From Roseiarcus sp963833955 (GTDB taxonomy: Bacteria > Pseudomonadota > Alphaproteobacteria > Rhizobiales > Beijerinckiaceae): a stretch of 64,000 bases of DNA. The notes under the pieces were generated by a model. The model worked only from the letters and a program-made list of their open reading frames with translations, did no database searches and was not told where the DNA came from. The stretch spans positions 62,001 through 126,000 of the forward strand of contig CAWHZY010000001.1 of assembly GCA_963833955.1 (NCBI GenBank), given 5' to 3'. Both the position numbers and the translations under genes were made by a program. Of the stretch, positions 26,356-35,400 are shown in pieces; within the stretch, counting starts at the first letter, position 1, and each line of letters starts with the position of its first letter.

Positions 26356-27072
26356 TCAGAAGTGGTAGTTCACGCCGGCGGTGATCACATTCGCGGTGAA
26401 ACGCGACACGTTCGAGATCGGCGGGTTCAAGAGATACGTCGTCGTGCGGCCGCCGAGATCAACATAAAGATATTCGATTTTCGCGCTCCAGCCGGCCATG
26501 AGTTCGACTTCAACTCCGCCGCCCAGCGTCCAGCCGCCTCTCGTCTGGCTGCGATTGTCAGTGGCGACGAATGAGCCGACAGCCGCGGTCGCGTTCGTGT
26601 CGACCTGGCCAAGCGCGCCACCGCCCGTGGCGTAAAGGAGCCAGTTCCCGAGCGCATAACCAACTCGCGGTCGCAGCGTTCCGAGCCAGGGGAGGCTCTG
26701 CGCATAGCTCGCCCCGAATGCCCCGCAGAGCGACGGGAGACAGGGCGCCGTGCGGCTGCCCCGCAAGCCGCTCCCATCGAAGTTCGCTTCGAGCCCGAGG
26801 ACCCAGGGACCGGTCTGCCAATTGTAACCGGCCTCGCCGCCCCCGACGACGCCCTGAAGCGGCGTGTTGAAGGTCGGAAGCCCAAAACCAGCGATCGTGA
26901 AGGCGTTACGGCTGGAGCCAAAAGCGCCGCCGACATTGAGCCCGGCGTAAAAGCCAGTCCAGGTCGGCTGGGCTTCAAGGGGTGGCAGTTGCGGCGCCGG
27001 CGGCAAGTCGGCCGCGGCGGCCGCGCTCCCGAGCGCAATCAGCGACAAAGTAGCGATGAATATGCGGCGCAT
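26356..27072 (-). CDS. Outer-membrane beta-barrel protein (Omp25/Omp31-like)
   Basis: A 238-residue exported protein. The signal peptide is MRRIFIATLSLIALGSAAAA. Next comes WTGFYAGLNVGGAFGSSRN, the typical first strand of rhizobial Omp25/Omp31-type porin-like barrels, and it ends with strand NVITAGVNYHF (C-terminal Phe, the BAM signal). KIEYLYVDLGG near the end is a further family block. ATG 27072 follows GAGGG. It is probably a structural outer-membrane protein. Confidence 0.88.
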   Translation of the reverse strand: MRRIFIATLSLIALGSAAAAADLPPAPQLPPLEAQPTWTGFYAGLNVGGAFGSSRNAFTIAGFGLPTFNTPLQGVVGGGEAGYNWQTGPWVLGLEANFDGSGLRGSRTAPCLPSLCGAFGASYAQSLPWLGTLRPRVGYALGNWLLYATGGGALGQVDTNATAAVGSFVATDNRSQTRGGWTLGGGVEVELMAGWSAKIEYLYVDLGGRTTTYLLNPPISNVSRFTANVITAGVNYHF

Positions 27073-27198
27073 CGGAATTCCCTCTCGCGCCCAAGCTACG
27101 GGCCGGAGGCTTAAAAATCTGCAAATATGGCTAACGAATTGCGAAGCGGCGGAACTCGCGCGTTTCCGTGAAACGGATCGCGGTCCCAAGACCTCATC

Positions 27199-27300
27199 CC
27201 TCAAGGAGCAGCGCCACAGGCGGCACGCCTCGAAGGCGGTTTAGCAAGAGGCGCGCGCTGGAGCATCCTTCGAGGCGCCTGCTTCGCAAACTCCTTGAGG
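27199..27300. repeat. Large imperfect palindrome (REP-like)
   Basis: Arms 27199-27236 and 27267-27300 are inverted copies: CCTCAAGGAG pairs with CTCCTTGAGG at the outside and GCCTCGAAGG with CCTTCGAGGC at the inside, with a less matched middle. It fills the space between the divergently placed OMP start and the DUF2141 stop. Such TTCGAGG/CTCAAGG palindromes are common intergenic repeats in Hyphomicrobiales. Confidence 0.75.
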
Positions 27301-27350
27301 CAAGAGTCGAGACACGAGCTATGCTGGCTTCTTGAGGCGTGAGGCGCGGT

Positions 27351-27788
27351 TCAGTAAGTCAGTCTGATCGGGACCGACTGGGCGCCGCCCGCATAGTCAA
27401 AGGCGGCGGACGCGAAGGCCGGGGCGCCCATGTGCGAGGGCGGATTGCGGGAGAATCCATAGCCTTCCTTCGGCTTGCCGAACATGCCGTACTGCATCTG
27501 CGTCTCGTTGTTCTGGGCGTGGAACGCCGCGACCGCATAAGTTCCCGGCCTCAGGCCATTGAAGACGCAGGTCGCCTGTCCCCCTTTGATCTTGGCGATG
27601 ACGCCTCGGCTTTCCTGTCCGGCTTTGGGGAAGGCCTCAGGCCCTGCGTAAAGCCCGCAGCGCACGACGCCGTCGTCGTTGCGAAGACCTGAAACTGGCA
27701 CCGAAACCCGATCCGCCGCTTGAGCGCTCGCCGCGCCCGTGACGGCGGCCAATCCGAAAAGCAGGGAGGTGATGACGAAACTGCGCAT
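27351..27788 (-). CDS. DUF2141 domain-containing exported protein
   Basis: A 145-residue protein. It has a signal peptide (FVITSLLFGLAAVTGAASAQA) and then the DUF2141 pattern: VSVPVSGLRNDDGVVRCGLY, ATCVFNGLRPGTYAVAAFHA with N-x-E, and a C-terminal FGKPKEGYGFSRNP. The fold is a small beta-sandwich of unknown function in the periplasm or outer surface. ATG 27788 directly precedes the signal peptide. The 366 bases upstream, to the divergent acyltransferase, hold no gene and must carry both promoters. Confidence 0.85.
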   Translation of the reverse strand: MRSFVITSLLFGLAAVTGAASAQAADRVSVPVSGLRNDDGVVRCGLYAGPEAFPKAGQESRGVIAKIKGGQATCVFNGLRPGTYAVAAFHAQNNETQMQYGMFGKPKEGYGFSRNPPSHMGAPAFASAAFDYAGGAQSVPIRLTY

Positions 27789-28154
27789 GGAATGGCCCTT
27801 GCCTAAAGCCCAACCTGCACATGTTCTAGCCCGCCCCGATTTCAAAACCGTGAAGAAGGTTTCAACAAACGACGCCAATGGCTTCGGATTCGCGCGGGCG
27901 AATACGGGGTCGCTGCCTAGGTAGGGGTCAAGCGACCGCGGCGACGCGAGTGGTTGCTGCATCATTTCAGTCTGGGAAAGATCAGGCGCTCGCGCGCTAT
28001 TGACCCCTAGATGTCGGTTTCGCAGCGACCGCGCGTGCGCCCGTCGGAAGCGGCCGAAAACGCTAAGCCGGTGGTAATTAACCCGCTGCAACATGTCAAA
28101 GCATCCCGATTTGACGACGCGCCGGCGAACTCTCGTTTCCGGCAAGAGGCTGAC

Positions 28155-29267
28155 TTGAACAAAAGCCCTACGATCCTGAGCCAAATGGAAAAAGGGAATG
28201 GCTTCACGGCCGGGTTTGACTATCTTCGAATTGGACTGGCGCTCGCCGTGCTCATTTGGCATTGCGGCATTCTGAGCACAGGGTCGGCTGCGCTCTATCG
28301 CGCCGCGTGGGGCGGGCCGTTTCGCTTCCTCCTCGCAATCATTCTGCCGATGTTCTTCGCGCTGTCGGGGTTTCTCGTCGCCGGCAGCCTCGAACGAACC
28401 CGCGCACACCAGTTCGTCGTGCTTCGCGCGCTGCGGCTCATCCCGGCTCTCGCTGTCGAAGTCACGCTCTCGGCGCTGCTCCTTGGCGCGTTTTTCACCA
28501 CCCTGCCGCTCCGGCGCTATCTGCAGAGTCCGGAACTCGGCGCTTACTTCGGCAATATCGTCGGCTTCGTGCACTTTACCCTGCCTGGCGTTTTTGAGCG
28601 CAATCCGGCGCCTGGCGTGGTCAACTCCCAGCTCTGGACCATTCCATTCGAGCTCGAGTGCTACGTTGTTTTGCTCGCGTTATCGGCCGTCCTGCGGGAT
28701 CGGCGCGGCTTTGTCGCGCTCGTCGTCCTGCTCTCGCTGGTTGCGACCGCCCTCTCGGTCTTCCTTGATCCCGTCAGCCGGTTCGAGACTATTCCGGGGC
28801 GGGCGCTTGTCGTCTCGTTTCTTGCCGGAGTTTGCCTCCATCTCTATCGCGACAAGATTCCGTGCTCGCCAACTTTTGGCGTGCTCGCGGCCCTTCTCGC
28901 CGCGGTGCTGCTGCAGGTCCCCAACACCTGCTATCTCGCGGCTTTTCCAGTCGCCTATCTGACCGTCTGGCTCGGGCTCATGCGTCCGCCAAAAATTCCT
29001 TTCGGCGACCTCTCCTACGGCGTCTATCTGTTCCACTTTCCGATCGAGCAATCGCTCATGCAGATCTTTCCTGGCGTCGGATCCTGGTGGCGGCTCGCTT
29101 TGCTGGCACTGCCCTCAACCGTGCTGTGCGCCTGGCTGTCATGGAACCTGGTCGAGCATCCCATGCTGATCCGCAAGAAACATATTCTGGCCGCGGTCGA
29201 CCGCGCTTACGGCGCCCTCGCCCGTCAACTGCGTCCCGCTCTGGCCGCCGGCGAGAGGGGACAATGA
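28155..29267 (+). CDS. Acyltransferase family 3 membrane protein (OafA-like)
   Basis: A roughly 370-residue polytopic membrane protein with about ten hydrophobic helices. It has the family opening FDYLRIGLALAVLIWHCGIL (R and the catalytic-region His), FFALSGFLVAGSLERT, RALRLIPALAVEV and LSYGVYLFHFPIEQSL. Acyltransferase-3 proteins O-acylate extracellular or lipid-linked sugars. The start is uncertain: TTG 28155 has AGAGG five bases upstream, ATG 28185 is shorter, and ATG 28011 would add 48 residues without hydrophobic or conserved features. Confidence 0.85.
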   Translation: MNKSPTILSQMEKGNGFTAGFDYLRIGLALAVLIWHCGILSTGSAALYRAAWGGPFRFLLAIILPMFFALSGFLVAGSLERTRAHQFVVLRALRLIPALAVEVTLSALLLGAFFTTLPLRRYLQSPELGAYFGNIVGFVHFTLPGVFERNPAPGVVNSQLWTIPFELECYVVLLALSAVLRDRRGFVALVVLLSLVATALSVFLDPVSRFETIPGRALVVSFLAGVCLHLYRDKIPCSPTFGVLAALLAAVLLQVPNTCYLAAFPVAYLTVWLGLMRPPKIPFGDLSYGVYLFHFPIEQSLMQIFPGVGSWWRLALLALPSTVLCAWLSWNLVEHPMLIRKKHILAAVDRAYGALARQLRPALAAGERGQ

Positions 29268-29299
29268 TGCCGGAGTCCCGGGCAAACTCCCGCTCTCTC

Positions 29300-30721
29300 T
29301 CAGCTCGCTCCGGCGACGGCTTTTGGCAAGAGAACGCTGACGATCAGTCCGCCCGATCCGGGGGAAGCGTTGGCGAGCGAAATCTGCCCGCCATGGGCGA
29401 GCGCAATGTCGCGCGCGATCGACAGGCCGAGCCCCGTGCCGCCGGTCTCGCGATTGCGTGAGGCTTCGAGCCTCTGAAACGGCTCGAACGCCTGCTCGAA
29501 AGATTTGGGAGGTATCCCCGGTCCTTCGTCAGCGACAACGACGATCCAGTCGCTCGCGTCCTCGCGAAGAGAGACGCGCGCCGCGCCGCCGTAGCGCAAG
29601 GCGTTGTCGATCAGATTCGAGACCATCCGCCGGATCGCGGTCCGCTTGCCGAAAGCCGTCACGTGATCAGGCCCGTCATACTCGGCCTTCGCGCCCGCAT
29701 CGGAGGCTTCGTCGCAAAGGCTGATGAGGATCGACGCGAGGTCGAACGAGGCCGACGCATCCGCGCTTGCATCGCCTTCCGCGAAGCTCAGCGTCTCCGT
29801 CAGCATGTCGCGCATCGCATCGATATTGGCGAGCATGCCCGCGCGCAATTCGCTGTCGCCAATGAACTCGGCCTGAAGCCGAAGCCGCGTGAGCGGCGTG
29901 CGCAGATCATGCGAGATCGCGGCGAGCATATGGGTGCGCTCGCCAACGAAACGCTTGAGCCGCGTCTGCATGGTCTCGAAGGCTTTATGAATCGCGGCAA
30001 ACTCGCGGATCGCGGGACGTGGCGTTTCAATGATTCCGGGCGACCGCCCAAGCGCGTCGGCCGCCGTCGCCAGCTGCGAGAGAGGCGCGATGAGGCTCCG
30101 CGCGGTCAGGACCGCGATGGCGGCGATAAGGAGCGTGCCGATGAAGATGAAAGCCAGCGACCGCATCAACCGCCTGCGTTGAGCCCTGAAGCTCGGCTCA
30201 ATCGTAAGCCAGCGGCCGTCATGGAGATCGGCCGCGATGAGGAAGATGGGAGGCGCCAGCAAATCCTCGCCGGATCGAAGAGGTCCGCTCGGCAGAGCCG
30301 CGGAAGCGTCGGCCGGCACCACCGGAATGGCCTCGTCCGATGGTCGCATTCCGACGGCCTCCACGGTAGGAGCGGCTGGGCCGCCGAGTTCGCTTCGAAC
30401 GGTCGCCAGCACCCTGTTCAGCGGCCAGGGAGGGTCGCTCGTTGCGCGACGAGGCGGCGCACGGTCGAACCGAACGGAAAGAGATTCGGCGTTCGGCAGG
30501 TTTGCCAAAACGCTCGATGGCTCAGTCGCCCCCGCCATCGCATTCTTGATGATTTCGACCGCCGAGCCGCTCAGCCAACGCGCGCTATAGAAGGGGTGGA
30601 AATTGGGCGGGTGGGTGAGGAACACAAGAGTCACAAGCACCTGAATGGCGATGACCGCCGCTGCGATCGCGGCGCCGATCCGTGCGGCGAGGCCAAGTCG
30701 CCCAATCAGTCCATTGATCAC
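29300..30721 (-). CDS. Sensor histidine kinase (EnvZ-like)
   Basis: A 473-residue membrane kinase. TM1 is near residues 10-35 (AARIGAAIAAAVIAIQVLV), a periplasmic sensor region runs to about 185, and TM2 (LAFIFIGTLLIAAIAVL) leads to HAMP. The HisKA phosphoacceptor is AISHDLRTPLTRLRLQAEF, followed by HATPase blocks DNALRYG, VADEGPGIPP and GGTGLGLSIARDI. The start GTG at 30721 overlaps the response-regulator stop by 4 bases (GTGA), which indicates translational coupling. The stimulus is unknown; the Spy-like protein divergent from the operon hints at envelope stress. Confidence 0.92.
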   Translation of the reverse strand: MINGLIGRLGLAARIGAAIAAAVIAIQVLVTLVFLTHPPNFHPFYSARWLSGSAVEIIKNAMAGATEPSSVLANLPNAESLSVRFDRAPPRRATSDPPWPLNRVLATVRSELGGPAAPTVEAVGMRPSDEAIPVVPADASAALPSGPLRSGEDLLAPPIFLIAADLHDGRWLTIEPSFRAQRRRLMRSLAFIFIGTLLIAAIAVLTARSLIAPLSQLATAADALGRSPGIIETPRPAIREFAAIHKAFETMQTRLKRFVGERTHMLAAISHDLRTPLTRLRLQAEFIGDSELRAGMLANIDAMRDMLTETLSFAEGDASADASASFDLASILISLCDEASDAGAKAEYDGPDHVTAFGKRTAIRRMVSNLIDNALRYGGAARVSLREDASDWIVVVADEGPGIPPKSFEQAFEPFQRLEASRNRETGGTGLGLSIARDIALAHGGQISLANASPGSGGLIVSVLLPKAVAGAS

Positions 30722-31452
30722 GCTGTCGGCCTTATCGCCTGAACGAGGCTCGTGAAGAGGTAGCCCCCGCTTCGGATCGTCTTGATGATCGCAGGCTCGC
30801 GCGGATCGGCCTCGATCTTTCGTCTGAGCCGGCTGATCTGCACGTCGATGCTGCGGTCGAAAGCGGCGCTCGACCGCCCCTTCGCGAGATCGAGCAACTG
30901 GTCTCTTGTCAGCACGCGCTGAGGCCGCGCGACGAAGGCCATGAGCAGGTCGAACTCGCCGCTGGTGATGTCGACGACCGCGCCGCTCGGGGAGCGCAAC
31001 ACCCGGCCGGCCGGCTCCAATCGCCATCCGTTGAACTCGTAGGCCAGCGGCGGATCGTCGCCATCCGGCGCGACCTTGGCCGCGCGGCGCAACACCGCCT
31101 TGATTCGCGCGGCCAGCTCGCGCGGGCTGAACGGCTTGACGACATAATCGTCCGCGCCAATCTCGAGCCCGACGACGCGGTCGACCTCCGAGCCCATCGC
31201 GGTCAGCATGATGACCGGAGGCCCATTCTGCTCGCGCAGCTTCTGGCAGAGCACGAGCCCGCTGTCTCCAGGCATCATGAGATCGAGGACGACGAGGTCG
31301 AACCGGCCGGCCTCGATCGCCTTCATCATCTCGCGCCCGTTGGCCGCCTGGGTGACCCTGAAGCCATGTTCGGCAAGGTGCTTGCCCACGAGTGCGCGAA
31401 GCTCGCGATCGTCATCGACAACCAGGATGTGAGAGGCTGCGCCTGCGCTCAA
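30718..31452 (-). CDS. OmpR-family response regulator
   Basis: A 244-residue regulator. Receiver domain: VVDDDRE acidic pocket, Asp57 in LVVLDLMMPGD, and Lys106 in DDYVVKPFSPREL. The C-terminal winged helix has ITSGEFDLLMAFVARPQRVL and RSIDVQISRLRRKIEADP, the OmpR DNA-recognition pattern. The start is TTG 31452, with AGGAG seven bases upstream and the receiver at the normal distance. It is cotranscribed and coupled with the histidine kinase and divergent from the Spy-like gene, which is a likely target. Confidence 0.93.
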   Translation of the reverse strand: MSAGAASHILVVDDDRELRALVGKHLAEHGFRVTQAANGREMMKAIEAGRFDLVVLDLMMPGDSGLVLCQKLREQNGPPVIMLTAMGSEVDRVVGLEIGADDYVVKPFSPRELAARIKAVLRRAAKVAPDGDDPPLAYEFNGWRLEPAGRVLRSPSGAVVDITSGEFDLLMAFVARPQRVLTRDQLLDLAKGRSSAAFDRSIDVQISRLRRKIEADPREPAIIKTIRSGGYLFTSLVQAIRPTA

Positions 31453-31463
31453 GAACGCGCTCC

Positions 31464-31533
31464 TAACCGAACGAATTCCGGCCGCAATTAGGGGACGCCC
31501 GATGATGAGGCCAGAGGGAATTTGTAACCGAAC
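31464..31533. promoter_or_regulatory. Direct TAACCGAAC repeats in the divergent promoter region
   Basis: TAACCGAAC occurs at 31464-31472 and again at 31525-31533, in the 202-base region between the response-regulator start and the Spy-like gene. Paired 9-bp direct repeats are how OmpR-family regulators often bind, so these are candidate autoregulatory sites. This rests on position and repetition only. Confidence 0.35.
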
Positions 31534-31654
31534 ATTTCAGCCGCTCGAACGAGCCGGTGTTTTGTCATCGTCTGCAACAATAAGGATATTTGCCGGAAAC
31601 ACCGCGCGGCTAGTCAAGAGGCTCGTGCAGTTGTTTGAACCGAAGAGGCGAACC

Positions 31655-32227
31655 ATGGCATTCGTATCAACCCGGGCGACGCGAACCGCGGTCTTTGTTA
31701 TCGCCCTTTCCGGCGCGGGCCTTTGGGCGCTGAGCGCCATGGATGCGAAGGCTGATCCGCCGTCCGTGGATGACACTTCCCCGTGCACGGAAGGGCGCGC
31801 CCTGTTCGCCGCGAAGCTCGCTTACCTCGAGGCGAAGATCGCTCCCGAACCCAGCCAGGAGGAAGCCTGGAAGACTTTCACCAGCGCGATGCGAGCCTCT
31901 GCCGGAGCGGTCGACCGCGCCTGCGTCGAAGACCCTCCTCGCCCGCTCTCCGCCGATGCGGGCGAGCGGCTGAAACGGATGGAGAGGCGCGCGGCGGCCA
32001 TGCAGGCGATGTTCGGCGCTATGGCGGACGCCTATGTCGCGATCGCGCCCAACCTGACGGAAGCGCAGCGCGACATCCTGTCGCGAAACATCGTTCCCTC
32101 CCGGCCATTCGGGCGGCGTTTCTTCAGCGGAAAAGGTCCTCGCTCCGGAGACATGGCCCGGAACTGCGGCCCGGGCGAGCCGGGATCGCACGGCTCAGCG
32201 CAGCCTCCGGGAGCTTCGCCCTTCTGA
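31655..32227 (+). CDS. Spy/CpxP-like LTXXQ-motif periplasmic protein
   Basis: A 190-residue exported protein. The signal segment is TAVFVIALSGAGLWALSAMDAKA. The rest is helical, with EEAWKTFTSAMRASAGA and APNLTEAQRDILSRN, the LTxxQ motif of the Spy/CpxP chaperone family. These proteins bind unfolded periplasmic proteins or damp envelope-stress signalling. Two Cys residues (PCTEGR, ACVEDP) may form a disulfide. GAGGCGAACC precedes the ATG. It is divergent from the OmpR/EnvZ-type pair and probably controlled by it. Confidence 0.8.
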   Translation: MAFVSTRATRTAVFVIALSGAGLWALSAMDAKADPPSVDDTSPCTEGRALFAAKLAYLEAKIAPEPSQEEAWKTFTSAMRASAGAVDRACVEDPPRPLSADAGERLKRMERRAAAMQAMFGAMADAYVAIAPNLTEAQRDILSRNIVPSRPFGRRFFSGKGPRSGDMARNCGPGEPGSHGSAQPPGASPF

Positions 32228-32451
32228 TCCCCCTCGCTCGCCGTCCCGTCTGGTCAGACTGAGAGAGCCCACAATGTCTGGCCGAACCCCGCGCGACCCC
32301 GACGCCCGCAGATCATCCGGCCGCCCTTGCCGAAGCCGCGCCGACCCGGCGGCTGTCGGTCATCGGCGAAAAGCCGAATCGCTGTGGGCGCGAGTCAGTT
32401 TCGGTCCAGTTCCGATGTTTATTCCTGCGGAGGGAATTGGCGAGGGCAGCG

Positions 32452-35400
32452 ATGAAGACCGTCCATTTTCTTCGCAGACTTGCGTGTGCGCTCGTCCCGC
32501 TCGGCGCCCTCATGGCCGCGACGCCCGCCGCGGCCGATCTCGTTCTCGATTTCGAGAATGACCGGCCGGACGCGTCAACGTTGCCGGCCTACATCACCTT
32601 TACCGGCGCCCTCCCAAGCCAATTCGCGGCGACGATCGTCGGCACGAACGGCACCCCAGTGGTGGAGGGCCAGAGCTACACCCTTTCCCAACTTGCCGCT
32701 GGGGTGGATGTCACCGACCTCCGATCAGCCCGGGTTTTCGTTTCTCTCGGCTCTCCGCTGCACGACCTCAGCCCCGCCAATGAATGGGCGCCCAACGTCA
32801 ACGCCCCGACCATCGGGGGCGTGGCGAACCCCAATTTCCTGACGAGGCTGGACAAATACGAAATCACTTACACGCCGGCGAGCGGCACGCCCGGCACGCG
32901 GCAATATGTTGCAGCCGGCGGAGGCGCCAACCTCAGCGCGAGCGATTTCTTTGGCATTCCCCTGCAGTTGCAGACAAAAGGCGGCGCTCAGCCGACGACG
33001 CTGACTTGGAACTATAACGACGCGGTCAACACCGCCGCGGTCTTCCAGGCGCTCGGCGCCCTGGAGAACTTCCAGACCGACACGTCTTCCAACACCCTCG
33101 GCGCCATCGTCGCGGGCGGCGCGAACGGCGTCACGATCAACACGCCCACCGGACACTTGAACGGCGTGGTCCGCGTCATCTCGCCAACCAGCACGAACGG
33201 CGGGACGACACCGTACCCAAACTTCACCAACTACATCAGCCATATCGAGTCCGCTAATATCCAGACCACGATCGCCGGCCAGAACGGACAAATCACGAAA
33301 GGCGGCCCGTTCCAGAATTATAGCTTCAACGCCTCCATCCCGAGTACGGGCGCGAACGCCGGCGGCGTCGTCATGACAGGCACGGTGCAGTTTGGATCCG
33401 GACCGGCCACGGCCATCACCATCACCGTCTCGCCGACGGTCATGACTTCGTACGCCATTTACGGCGCGAATCCTGCCTACACCTGCACCACCAGCGCCGG
33501 CGCCTGCAGCGCCGTGATCAACGCCTCGGGCGTGGCCGCGAAAGCGGTCGCCGATTATTTCGCTGGACTGAATTTCGGCTTCATCGGGAGCACCGAGAAA
33601 AACCCGAACATGCCGGGGACGACAATTGGAAAGTCGCCCTCGTACACATGGTACGGCAATCCGCCGGTCCCAAACCTGCAAAACCCTCCGCCCCCCATAA
33701 AGCCGCTTCCGCAGAGCGACGCCTACGCCGTCGCGCAGCCTCAGTTCTTTACGGGCGAGCCCGGATACAACACGTACGCCGCCTATCTGAACGGCGGAAG
33801 CACCCCGGTCACCGACGCCTACGGCTTTCCGTACACAGACCGGATTTCCAGTCCGTTGGCGCCTCTGGACGACAACACGGTGCTCACGATGACCATCCTG
33901 CCCGACGATGGCGAAACGCCTCCGTCCGGCTGGGTCATCACCGTGCCCGCGCCGACGACGCAGACCTTCGCGGATCTGCTCGTCGGCCCGACCCCGTCCT
34001 CGATGCTCACGGTCACCGGCGGCGGCACGGCGATTTTCTCGGCCGCGAACGCCTATTCGGGCGGCACGACGATCATCGACGGCACGACGGTCGAGGTCAC
34101 GAACTCGAATCCGGGAATCTCCTCCTCGATCGGAATCGGGTTCCTCACGCTCGACAACGGCATCCTTGAGGCCGGCGCGAACAATCTTGTTTTCAGCAAC
34201 GTCGTGACGCTGACAAGCAAAGGCGGGACCTTCGACACGAACGGCAATACGCTCACCTGGAATGGCGTCATTTCAGGCGACGGCGAACTGACCAAGGTCG
34301 GGGCTGGAACCCTGATCCTGGGCAGCACGAACACCTATGCCGGCGGCACCCTCGTCGACGGCGGCACGCTCGGGCTCGGCGCGAACAACGCCCTCGGCAC
34401 GGGGCCCGTCACCATGCAGCCGGGCACGACCTTGCAGTTCGAGGCAAGCGGAATCGCGCTTGAGAATTCGATCGTGCTGAACGCCAATCCGACTTTCGAC
34501 ACGGGATCGAACGCGGACGGAATCTCGGGCGCGATTTCAGGCCCGGGCGCGCTCACCAAGATCGGCTCTGGAACGCTGATCCTCGCCGGCTCGAACACCT
34601 ATGCTGGCGGCACGTCTCTCAACGAGGGCGCGCTCGGGATCTTATCGAACAGCGCGCTCGGCACAGGCGCTCTCGCCATGGCGCCCGGCACGACGCTCCA
34701 GTTCGATGCGGACGGGCTCACGCTCACGAACGCGATCGTCCTGAACGCCGATCCGACCATCGACACCCAAGCGAACACCGCCACGATCTCGGGCGTTATT
34801 TCGGGCTCGGGCTCGCTCGACAAGATCGGCTCGGGAACGCTGATCCTCACGGCTGCGAACACCTATTCGGGCCCGACCGACGTGCAGGAAGGGACGCTCG
34901 GCCTTCGGGGCTCGCTCGCCTCGACCGTCACCGTGGAATCGGGCGCAACGCTTGGCGGAACAGGGTCCGTCGGCGGGCTTGTCGCCAATGGCGGGGCGAC
35001 CATCGCGCCCGGCGTGCTCGGGCCTTATGCGAGATTCACCGTCACGGGCGAAGCCTCCTTCGCCGCCGGCTCGACCTTCGCGGTCGATGTCAATCCGGCC
35101 GGAAAAAACGACAAGCTCGTCACGGCCGGAACGACGACCCTCTCGGGCGGAACGGTCGCGGTCGACGGCGCGGGCGGAACCTACCTTCCCTCGACGCGCT
35201 ACACTCTTCTGACCGCGCAAGGCGGCGTCTCCGGGACCTTCTCCTCGCTTTCGACGAGCGGGGACCTCGCGACCCTGGTCTTTATCGATCCCACGCTGAG
35301 CTACGACGCCAATGACGTCTATCTCGGTTTCTCCGTCCTGCCGTTCGTATCGGCGGCGCAAACGCCGAACCAAGCCGCGACCGCGCTCGCTCTCCAGGCC

